In this document: piece by piece, positions 1-6,003 of the stretch
How positions within the stretch are numbered: position 1 is the stretch's first letter
Layout: the number at the start of each line of letters is the position of its first letter
The notes under the pieces: generated by a model
What the model saw: the letters and a program-made list of their open reading frames with translations, nothing else
The model's database searches: none
Told to the model about the DNA's origin: nothing
Program-made: the position numbers and the translations under genes
NCBI RefSeq assembly: GCF_002954685.1
Contig: NZ_MSCN01000001.1
Span: forward strand, 2,126,429 to 2,190,428
Length of the DNA stretch: 64,000 nt
Source: Polaribacter porphyrae
Lineage (GTDB): Bacteria > Bacteroidota > Bacteroidia > Flavobacteriales > Flavobacteriaceae
Direction of reading: 5' to 3'

Positions 1-182
1 ATTGCTTTAAGTAGATTGGGACGGTTATTATTTTTACCGCTTTCCACGTCTGTATAGCTTTGGATAAGACTATCTTCTGAGTTAATAAACCGTATTACTG
101 CGGATTGTTGGCTATCTAACCCTAAACCTGATTTTCCTTGTTTTTGAGTTGAAACTCTGTAATATGCTACATATTTGTTCAT
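1..182 (-). CDS. Serine recombinase (resolvase/invertase family), N-terminal part, cut by window edge
   Basis: Only the first 60 codons are visible; the gene runs leftward off the window. The start reads MNKYVAYYRVSTQKQG, the classic opening of the resolvase catalytic domain: a beta strand followed by YRVST, in which Ser11 would be the nucleophile that attacks DNA. The following GLGLDSQ (19-25) and an Arg at about residue 54 in a GKNNNRPNLLKA context also fit the family. Whether it is a small resolvase/invertase or a large integrase cannot be told without the rest. It lies on the same strand as all genes up to the tyrosine integrase at 3502 and probably belongs to the same mobile element. The 244 bp upstream hold four repeat units and no gene. 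Confidence 0.85.
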   Translation of the reverse strand, partial: MNKYVAYYRVSTQKQGKSGLGLDSQQSAVIRFINSEDSLIQSYTDVESGKNNNRPNLLKA

Positions 183-248
183 TACTAACTGTTTTTAAAG
201 GTTCGTTTGGAAAGTGTAAGTGTTTAATCATATTACTTTTTTTATTAG

Positions 249-422
249 TGTCAGATTATGTCAGATTTCTCTTTTTTGCGAAAAAGTGTCGTATTGTGTC
301 GGATTTTGGTTTGACTGAAAATTTACATTCCATTTTTATTATAATGTGTAAGATTCTGTAAGATTTTGGTTATAACATAAATTCCTCTTTTTAGTACCAA
401 AGTGTAGAATTGTGTAGAATTT
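249..422. repeat. Four tandem 10-bp dimers upstream of the serine recombinase
   Basis: Four 20-bp units lie at 249-268, 287-306, 347-366 and 403-422. Each is two head-to-tail 10-mers of form TGTxyzATTn then TGTxyzATTT. The triplet xyz is CAG/CAG, CGT/CGG, AAG/AAG and AGA/AGA, so it is (nearly) repeated inside each unit but differs between units. Units 2-4 are followed by TTGGTT. Unit starts are 38, 60 and 56 bp apart. The block fills the space between the recombinase start (182) and the end of the gene at 427, so it may hold the recombinase promoter, operator or recombination sites. The halves are direct, not inverted, repeats, which is unlike a standard resolvase site. Confidence 0.75.
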
Positions 423-438
423 TGGTTTAAACCAAAAT
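419..438. repeat. Perfect 20-bp palindrome over a stop codon
   Basis: ATTTTGGTTTAAACCAAAAT is a perfect palindrome overlapping the fourth tandem dimer and the stop codon of the gene ending at 427. It could be a protein binding site; there is no T-tract that would make it a good terminator. Confidence 0.6.
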
Positions 439-1167
439 GGCTCGATTGATTAAATCAACATCCTCGTTTTTGATATCACATGGATGTTCCCAATACCTAA
501 ATCTGTTAAAATAAAATACTCGGTAAGCTACACCTTCAAATATTTCAATCTCTCCAAAATAGCGAATATGGGAGACTAATTTTAAAAACAACTGATCATC
601 TTCCATCTCTTTTCTTAAAGTATATGTATGCGGATTATTAGGCATCGTTTTAGCAAAAATCCACTTGCATTGCTCTAGAGTTTCTCCTACAAACTCATCT
701 GTTAGATTAAAGTGTCCTCTTGATTTGTACTCATCATATTGCCAGAGTTTTTTTTGAAGCTGCATATCAATCTTCTCATTGTCTGCTACGGGAATGTTGT
801 TAGCAATTAAAAACTCTCGTAAAACATGCCTGTAGCAGAAATCCTGCTTAATACCATGACCACATAGTGCAATTTTTGTTTTGTTGTGAGAAGTGGATAA
901 CTTTAGAATAGTTGATGTAATTCTATCTAGCCCTATTCTCTCCAGATTATTCTGGTACAATAAAAAGCAAGAGATAAGATCTCCTGCTTTCTCATTATGG
1001 TAATTTCTAAAAGTATTTAAACCTCTTATTCTTTCTACATTGTCCTTACTCTTATAATTACCATATACTTTTCCTACTACACTTATAGGAATATATCCAT
1101 CTAAAATTAGAACATCTAGGTTTTGAAAGTTGGAAGTAATTAATTGGATGTTTGTAAGTCGTATCAC
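427..1167 (-). CDS. Unknown mobile-element protein, DUF488-like segment
   Basis: 246 residues. Not firmly recognised. The first half contains VGKVYGNY (around 32-39) and, around residues 100-118, ALCGHGIKQDFCYRHVLREF; the FCYRH-hydrophobic pattern recalls the C-x-HR signature of DUF488 proteins. The second half has WIFAKTMPNNPHTYTLRK followed by an aromatic-rich stretch ending near YFNRFRYWEH, which I associate with uncharacterised accessory-genome proteins. No signal peptide or membrane segment. It is in a leftward run of genes between the Rep-like protein and the serine recombinase, 36 bp from the gene upstream. The function is unknown; a nucleic-acid or defence role would be pure guesswork. 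Confidence 0.75.
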   Translation of the reverse strand: MIRLTNIQLITSNFQNLDVLILDGYIPISVVGKVYGNYKSKDNVERIRGLNTFRNYHNEKAGDLISCFLLYQNNLERIGLDRITSTILKLSTSHNKTKIALCGHGIKQDFCYRHVLREFLIANNIPVADNEKIDMQLQKKLWQYDEYKSRGHFNLTDEFVGETLEQCKWIFAKTMPNNPHTYTLRKEMEDDQLFLKLVSHIRYFGEIEIFEGVAYRVFYFNRFRYWEHPCDIKNEDVDLINRAILV

Positions 1168-1203
1168 TACTAAAGATACGAAATTTTTAAGTAATACAAA
1201 AAT

Positions 1204-1527
1204 TTACTTTATTGTAAAAATGATATTTAAAGCAACAATTTGAACATCATCCTCGAGGTCCAAACTATAAGTAAGATGCTCTTTAGAGTAGTTTTCTAAA
1301 TCTTCTCGAATTGCAATCAAAAAATCTATAGTCTCATCTTCAAATGAGAATATTTTTAAATAATTATTAGCAAATAAATTGTCTTCTAAAAACCAACTTG
1401 CAATTTGTGCTTTAAATTTTTCAGTAAATATTATATTAAAGTCATGACGAGAACCTTTCGCATAAAAATACTTATCTAATTGACATAAAAATCTTTCTTT
1501 TTCTAACATTAACTTATTTGTTTCCAT
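1204..1527 (-). CDS. Hypothetical small acidic protein
   Basis: 107 residues, rich in Glu, Asp, Phe and Leu, predicted soluble, no motif I recognise. A central stretch (about 50-95) alternates acidic and hydrophobic residues (NYLKIFSFEDETIDFLIAIRE). It starts 6 bp after the Rep-like gene stops (1534), so it is probably co-transcribed with it. The reading frame is supported by its tight packing rather than by homology. It could be a small immunity, regulatory or accessory replication protein. Confidence 0.6.
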   Translation of the reverse strand: METNKLMLEKERFLCQLDKYFYAKGSRHDFNIIFTEKFKAQIASWFLEDNLFANNYLKIFSFEDETIDFLIAIREDLENYSKEHLTYSLDLEDDVQIVALNIIFTIK

Positions 1528-1533
1528 AAATAT

Positions 1534-2526
1534 TTAATTTAAATTATTCTTTAATTCACTGGTGTAAAATTTTTCGAATTTTCTATTCAGCTCGACCGCT
1601 AAAGGATGTATTATCGTCAAGCTATTAGTATTCAGCAAATCATCTAGCATACGGTTTAAGCGATATTTATGGTTTCTATTGGTAAACATCCCTTGACTAT
1701 CCATTTGTTCAATTTCTCTTCGCACATCTTTATCTCCTCCTTTAGCTTCAACACCTTTTAGCATTAAATGATTTGCATATTCTTTTTTACTTTTATACTG
1801 CTTGAAATCTGTATTTGATACCGTCTGCTTTTTTACCTTGATATAATGACTGTAGAATAGGTTTAAGAGTCTATGGTAATTTTCAATTTTATATAAGTCT
1901 TTCATTTTCTCTAGACCCGTATATTTTTTTACATCTTTAATAATCCTAAATTCAATTCTGAACCAATTATCTGCCACAACACCTCTTTTTTCATAAATTT
2001 CTTTAGACTTATTATAAAAAACTAGCTCTTTTGAGTTTGTTTTAAACTTTACGCCATCTACCTGCTCTAATCTTTTAAAACGAGATAAATGGGTAAAGAG
2101 ATGATGTGTATAAGCATTTATATATTGGTCTGTGATAATATTATTATTAATATCCAATCTGAAAAGTCTAGCTTCATGTAAGTCTATACTCAGTTCTGCT
2201 CCCAACTTTTCTATTGCATTTCTTAATTCTGAATATGGTAGTGTATTAGTATGACCGACAAAGTAGTTTGAGATACTCCCTGTAATCGTTATTCCTTTTT
2301 TTGAAATTAGAATATTAAACCCCTTATATTTTGCTCTATATCCAATACTACATTCCTCTGCCTTTATTAGAGCTATTAAGAATTCATAGTCGTACTTTAT
2401 TAGTTGTGACCAATGAATAAATAATCGTATTGAATCTATTTCGAAATGTGACGAAAATGGTAGACAAGTATGAGTTATTATATCTACGTCTTTTAAAGAA
2501 GATTTATTTACAGCTGCAATCTTCAT
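1534..2526 (-). CDS. Replication-initiator-like protein (filamentous-phage gpII/Phage_CRI-like)
   Basis: About 330 residues. Mid-protein motifs resemble replication initiators of filamentous phages and related small elements: GSISNYFVGH, an ARLFRLDINNNI motif (about 143-154 of this start), LVFYNKSKE and WFRIEFRII. In that family the RLDI-type strand and the YNKSKE segment lie in the nicking domain; I infer rolling-circle initiation or relaxase activity. Start choice: an upstream in-frame ATG at 2562 would overlap the HTH gene by 35 bp, whereas ATG at 2526 follows its stop codon (2528) by one base, as expected for a coupled operon. Calling it an initiator is tentative. Confidence 0.55.
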   Translation of the reverse strand: MKIAAVNKSSLKDVDIITHTCLPFSSHFEIDSIRLFIHWSQLIKYDYEFLIALIKAEECSIGYRAKYKGFNILISKKGITITGSISNYFVGHTNTLPYSELRNAIEKLGAELSIDLHEARLFRLDINNNIITDQYINAYTHHLFTHLSRFKRLEQVDGVKFKTNSKELVFYNKSKEIYEKRGVVADNWFRIEFRIIKDVKKYTGLEKMKDLYKIENYHRLLNLFYSHYIKVKKQTVSNTDFKQYKSKKEYANHLMLKGVEAKGGDKDVRREIEQMDSQGMFTNRNHKYRLNRMLDDLLNTNSLTIIHPLAVELNRKFEKFYTSELKNNLN

Positions 2527-2527
2527 T

Positions 2528-2812
2528 CTAATTTCTCTTATTAGCTTCTGGGAGAGCTTCAATAACTTCTGTTGATTTATACAAAACCCGTGAACCGATT
2601 CTGTATTCTTTTATTAAACCTCTTTTCGTATAATTTCTTAAAGTCGGAAGACTAATTGAAAGAAGTTTTGCAACTTGCTTACGAGTAAGCAACTCGTCTT
2701 TGTCTTCATTATTTGCGAACTTCTTATCTAAATATTCTTTGATTTCAGAAACAATTTCACTTTTTAATTGTTCTGGAGTAACGCCATGTAATTGTGTAAT
2801 ATTCCTCTGCAT
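2528..2812 (-). CDS. Excisionase-like helix-turn-helix DNA-binding protein
   Basis: 94 residues. The C-terminal half (about 41-88) is a MerR/excisionase-type winged HTH (HTH_17): LLTRKQVAKLLSISLPTLRN, then a recognition/wing segment RIGSRVLYKSTEVIEAL. The N-terminal 40 residues are charged and probably helical. Proteins of this type in Bacteroidota elements act as recombination directionality factors or as transcription regulators of the excision genes. It sits between the integrase module and the Rep-like gene, which fits either role. Three phased TCGGA repeats lie just upstream of its start (2854-2879) and could be its own operator. Confidence 0.85.
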   Translation of the reverse strand: MQRNITQLHGVTPEQLKSEIVSEIKEYLDKKFANNEDKDELLTRKQVAKLLSISLPTLRNYTKRGLIKEYRIGSRVLYKSTEVIEALPEANKRN

Positions 2813-2853
2813 ACCATTTGTTTTAATGGCTGCAAGGTTTTCAAAATTTAATC

Positions 2854-2879
2854 TCGGATAAAATTCGGATTAACTCGGA
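2854..2879. promoter_or_regulatory. Three phased TCGGA repeats upstream of the HTH gene
   Basis: TCGGA occurs at 2854, 2865 and 2875, spacings of 11 and 10 bp, about one helical turn each. They lie in the 79-bp gap upstream of the HTH gene start. Direct repeats on one face of the helix in front of an excisionase-like gene suggest an operator or excisionase binding array. No biochemical support. Confidence 0.45.
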
Positions 2880-2891
2880 AGGTTAATTTAA

Positions 2892-3509
2892 CTAAAATTC
2901 ATAGTTCTCTTTTAAGTAATCCTCGACTTCAATCTTCTGATTATAATCTTCATCAGTCAAGTTCGTAACACACATATTTGACCCAAATAATTTATTCAAT
3001 TCTTCTACATAAGATTTTAAGGTTAGAGGCTGAAACAGTATATGCTTCTTATACAAGGAACTTTTACGGATTGCATTCATTATTTTTTGACCTCCTCTTA
3101 AAACAGTGTGTTTTTCGTCAATGGCGTTAAAACTTTTAAGGGCTCTTATAAAAAAATTATATGCTCTTTCAGACCTAAATATCTGAGGAAACTCCTGCTT
3201 AACAATATCTAACTCTGCTTTCTCTACTATGTAATCTCTATATTCCAATAAGAGCTTTCTTTCTTCCGATTTGTATGGCTTTAATCCTTCAAGAGCTCCA
3301 TTAACAAAAGTTAGCTCGAATTTAGCATTTCTTTCTAGTTGCTCTTTACCTTCATTAAATAATTCCACACCGTACAACTTTCTATCAAACTGCTGTTTCA
3401 AAAGTCCATATACTTTGTCGATATCTATATTTTTGACAGCTCTTTCAGCTTTATTCATAGCAGCAGCAGAAATGAATTGTACTATTAAATGTTTACTAAA
3501 GCTATCCAT
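2892..3509 (-). CDS. Hypothetical protein co-transcribed with integrase
   Basis: 205 residues, Lys/Glu-rich and mainly helical in appearance, with no membrane segment and no catalytic motif I can name. Notable stretches are AAAMNKAERAVKNIDIDKVYGLLKQQ near the N-terminus and AIRKSSLYKKHILFQPLTLKSYVEELNKLFG near the C-terminus. Its start codon (3509) overlaps the end of the integrase gene (3502) by 8 bp, so translation is probably coupled. Position suggests a helper of integration or excision or an element-maintenance protein, but the sequence does not show this. Confidence 0.7.
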   Translation of the reverse strand: MDSFSKHLIVQFISAAAMNKAERAVKNIDIDKVYGLLKQQFDRKLYGVELFNEGKEQLERNAKFELTFVNGALEGLKPYKSEERKLLLEYRDYIVEKAELDIVKQEFPQIFRSERAYNFFIRALKSFNAIDEKHTVLRGGQKIMNAIRKSSLYKKHILFQPLTLKSYVEELNKLFGSNMCVTNLTDEDYNQKIEVEDYLKENYEF

Positions 3510-4773
3510 ATATTTTCTTTATTTCTTTAGCAAAATCCATCGCCAACTCTCCTTTCGTTACACCTATGTACTTGTAAAAATCTTTCTCTTTTTTATGCCC
3601 TGTAGCTGCCATAATTTGCTGAGCTGGGTAAACTTGTCTATAAAAGTTAGAAGCAAATGACCGTCTACCTGTATGAGTACCAACTCTCTCAAACTTTTTG
3701 AACTTATTCTTCAATAGTTTTCCTCCTTTTTGTTCAACTATAAATATTTCTTCATTCAAAGATTCAATACTACTACATAGAACTTTAATTTCCTTATTGA
3801 TTACTGGTCTTGAAATTTTTGGTGCTTTAAAATCATGTTTTATTAGAATATCTTCAATAATTTTAATCATCGGCACTACTACAAAAGAGTCAGATTTAGC
3901 TGTCCTAATTTTCAAAACTCCTTTCTCTAAATCAATATTTGTTTTTTTTATCTCTATTATATCGCTTATCCTTAAACCAGTCCATGCTCCTATTAAAAAT
4001 ATGTCTCTAGCTTTATCGGCAATAGAGAATTTTTGAAGATTCATTTCTTCCAACTGTTTTAGTTCAACTTCATTTAAAAAAACTATTTCATCTGGACTTT
4101 TGTCTATATTAAATACCTTCCAATAATTACTATTATAAGATTCTGAAATAGGTATATTATCTTCTGTTTGAGCACGGTTAAGAACGCACTTTAAATTTTT
4201 AATATGCTTTCCTATTGTATTAGCACTATATTCTTCTTCCTCTAGGAACTCGATCAAATTGTCATATGTATGATTAGATAGTGTTAAGAAAGACATTACA
4301 TTTCCTGTTTCTTCTTCAAAACTCTTTATAATTTGTAATGTTTGATTGTAAGCGGAAATTGTAGATTTTGCAATCGGTCGATTTGTAATTGGATTTTTTC
4401 TTTTTGAAAGTTTACTTATAAAGTAATCGAAGTAATCCCAAAGAGATGTAGTATCAAGTATTACATCTTCCATAAACATTTTCCTAACAAGTATTCTTTT
4501 TAACTCCTCTTTAGGTGGAAGACTAGAATATTTATTTGTTAAATTCTGAATCGTTTCGCTAATTACAATTTTAATTCTAGTCAGTTCTTTCTGTACATCA
4601 GAATATTCAGTAAAATTTTTTCTTACACACTGGGCAGTTTGATTCCAAGCTCTAGGCTTTATCTTTTGTTTAGTAGTAGATTTAACCCTTTCACCAGCAT
4701 ATATGTAGGAAAACATTACTGGCGTTTCTACTTTGACTTTAGGGTCTTTTAAAAAAAAGCGTAGTCCATTCAT
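3502..4773 (-). CDS. Tyrosine recombinase/integrase of the mobile element
   Basis: 423 residues. N-terminal arm-binding region (1-100), SAM-like core-binding domain (about 108-205) and catalytic domain (about 235-410). Catalytic residues visible: Arg268 in TGLRISD, Lys293 in the beta-hairpin TAKSDS, His367 and Arg370 in THTGRR, His393 in TGHK and the nucleophile Tyr402 nine residues later (Tyr400 is the alternative). This is the usual layout of Bacteroidota ICE/phage integrases. The gene points away from tRNA-Asp and starts 174 bp from the tRNA 3' end, the classic arrangement for an element that inserted into a tRNA 3' end. The upstream gap carries phased direct repeats that could be its arm sites. 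Confidence 0.95.
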   Translation of the reverse strand: MNGLRFFLKDPKVKVETPVMFSYIYAGERVKSTTKQKIKPRAWNQTAQCVRKNFTEYSDVQKELTRIKIVISETIQNLTNKYSSLPPKEELKRILVRKMFMEDVILDTTSLWDYFDYFISKLSKRKNPITNRPIAKSTISAYNQTLQIIKSFEEETGNVMSFLTLSNHTYDNLIEFLEEEEYSANTIGKHIKNLKCVLNRAQTEDNIPISESYNSNYWKVFNIDKSPDEIVFLNEVELKQLEEMNLQKFSIADKARDIFLIGAWTGLRISDIIEIKKTNIDLEKGVLKIRTAKSDSFVVVPMIKIIEDILIKHDFKAPKISRPVINKEIKVLCSSIESLNEEIFIVEQKGGKLLKNKFKKFERVGTHTGRRSFASNFYRQVYPAQQIMAATGHKKEKDFYKYIGVTKGELAMDFAKEIKKIYG

Positions 4774-4812
4774 TTTTTTATCATATTCTTAAAAATATGA
4801 AAAAACAAGGAG

Positions 4813-4834
4813 AGTGGACGGAAAGTGGACGGAT
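4813..4834. repeat. Tandem 11-bp dimer upstream of integrase
   Basis: AGTGGACGGAA is followed directly by AGTGGACGGAT and a T-run. It has the same head-to-tail dimer plus T-tract architecture as the four units at 249-422. It lies between the integrase start and the tRNA, so arm-type recombinase binding or integrase promoter control are the natural guesses. Confidence 0.65.
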
Positions 4835-4838
4835 TTTT

Positions 4839-4878
4839 TTAATTCAGTTTAATTTAGCTTAATTTACATTAATCCTAC
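4839..4878. repeat. Exact-10-bp phased TTAATT repeats at the element/tRNA junction
   Basis: Four units with consensus TTAATTyAgn start at 4839, 4849, 4859 and 4869, precisely 10 bp apart (the last is partial). They follow the 11-bp dimer and precede the tRNA terminator. One unit per helical turn suggests a protein-binding array or intrinsic A/T-tract bending in the attachment region. Confidence 0.65.
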
Positions 4879-4914
4879 AGCTCTTGATAAACCTACGAAA
4901 ACATTAAGGAAAAT

Positions 4915-4940
4915 AAAAAAGGCTCATCTTTCGATGAACC
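4915..4940 (-). terminator. Intrinsic terminator of tRNA-Asp
   Basis: On the minus strand GGTTCATC, loop GAAA, GATGAGCC (one G-U pair), then six T. It is 7 bp past the tRNA 3' end, so an integrated element would have preserved or supplied it. Confidence 0.85.
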
Positions 4941-4946
4941 TTTCTG

Positions 4947-5020
4947 CGGTCTGGACGGGATTCGAACCCGCGACCCCCTGCGTGACAGGCAGATATTCTA
5001 ACCAGCTGAACTACCAAACC
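4947..5020 (-). tRNA. tRNA-Asp (anticodon GTC)
   Basis: 74-nt cloverleaf on the minus strand. Acceptor stem GGTTTGG pairs with CCAGACC (one G-U), the anticodon loop is CTGTCAC giving anticodon GTC, the T arm contains GGTTCGAATCC, and the discriminator base is G as expected for Asp. CCA is not encoded. A promoter lies upstream (5038-5068) and a terminator downstream. The 3' end faces the tyrosine integrase, so this gene is the probable attachment site of the element to its left. Confidence 0.95.
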
Positions 5021-5037
5021 GTTGCTAATAGCGGATG

Positions 5038-5068
5038 CAAATATAATACAGATTTTTATATTAGCAAA
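5038..5068 (-). promoter_or_regulatory. Bacteroidota-type promoter of tRNA-Asp
   Basis: Minus strand TTTG (5068-5065), 19-bp spacer, TATATTTG (5045-5038), which matches the -33 TTTG and -7 TAnnTTTG elements of the Bacteroidota primary sigma factor. The predicted start is about 10 nt before the mature tRNA. Confidence 0.8.
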
Positions 5069-5081
5069 TACAAAATTACTT

Positions 5082-6002
5082 TTATTTAAAATTTTTTCTT
5101 TGTAACAAATATGCTGTCAAAATTTTATTATAGCCTTCATTAACATCAACTGGTACATAATCTATTTGATACTGTAAACATTTGTTTTTAAGATCTTTAA
5201 AATAATTATCGACTAGTTTTTTATACTTTTCTTGAACATTTTCAGCATAGATATTTACCTCCTGTCCAGATTCTACATCGACCATCTTTTTTGGTGTATT
5301 ATCAAAATTAAAATTAAACTCGGTTTCTAAATCATAAGTATGAAATAAAACCACTTCATGTTTATTGTATTTTAAATGACGTAAAGCTTCAAAAAGTTCT
5401 TCTTCTTTTTTTGAAGTTTGAAACATATCCGTAAACAAAAAAATCAAAGAACGTCTATGCATTTTCTCTGCAATTTCATGCAAATATTTATAGGTTTCTG
5501 TTGTTGCTTTAGAGTCTGAAGTTAATAATAATTCTAACTGATGCAACAACATTTTTCTATGTCGATCACTCCCTTTTTCGGGTGCATAATATTGATATGT
5601 ATCAGCATAAATACTCAACCCAACTGCATCTCTTTGCTTTTTTAGAATCTCTAATAAAGCAGCTGATGCTACTGCTGCAAAACCCACTTTATTTAAACAA
5701 TCTACTGTTTGTTTTTTCACAGTAGGATAATGCATAGAAGCTGAATTATCAATTATAATATGGCATCTTAAGTTTGTTTCTTCTTCATATTTTTTGGTAT
5801 ATAATTTTTCAGTTTTTGCAAATAACTTCCAATCAATATGTCTGGTACTTTCTCCTTTGTTATACAGTTTGTGTTCTGAAAATTCAACTGAAAAACCATG
5901 AAAAGGACTTTTATGCATCCCAGTAATAAAACCTTCAACTACTTGTTTGGCTAGTATATCTAGATTTTTTATTTCAGACGATTTTACTTCAGATAAATCC
6001 AT
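5082..6002 (-). CDS. DUF58 domain protein (vWA-like)
   Basis: 306 residues. Shows the DUF58 signature GESTRHIDWKLFAKTEKLYTKK (about 51-72) followed by a vWA-like fold with a MIDAS-type DNSAS (about 87-91). DUF58 proteins usually work with MoxR AAA ATPases and Bat-type proteins in periplasmic stress or envelope functions; no moxR gene is visible here. The start lies 1 bp after the stop of the M1 peptidase gene, so the two are co-transcribed. No signal peptide is visible. The family call is firm; the physiological role is unknown. Confidence 0.9.
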   Translation of the reverse strand: MDLSEVKSSEIKNLDILAKQVVEGFITGMHKSPFHGFSVEFSEHKLYNKGESTRHIDWKLFAKTEKLYTKKYEEETNLRCHIIIDNSASMHYPTVKKQTVDCLNKVGFAAVASAALLEILKKQRDAVGLSIYADTYQYYAPEKGSDRHRKMLLHQLELLLTSDSKATTETYKYLHEIAEKMHRRSLIFLFTDMFQTSKKEEELFEALRHLKYNKHEVVLFHTYDLETEFNFNFDNTPKKMVDVESGQEVNIYAENVQEKYKKLVDNYFKDLKNKCLQYQIDYVPVDVNEGYNKILTAYLLQRKNFK

Positions 6003-6003
6003 A

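Noticed and set aside
149..361. 70-codon open frame on the plus strand across the repeat dimers
   Set aside because: It overlaps the start of the serine recombinase on the other strand and consists of translated A/T repeats with no motif.
249..422. CRISPR array
   Set aside because: Units are 20 bp internal dimers with uneven gaps, no constant repeat of 25-40 bp and no cas genes nearby.
3271..4036. Two plus-strand open frames opposite the integrase and the 205-aa gene
   Set aside because: They are antisense to well-supported genes and have Phe/Ser/Leu-rich compositions typical of shadow frames.
4774..4812. Second tRNA or partial tRNA copy near the integrase
   Set aside because: No sequence matching the tRNA-Asp 3' end was found in this gap, so no attachment-site core could be assigned.
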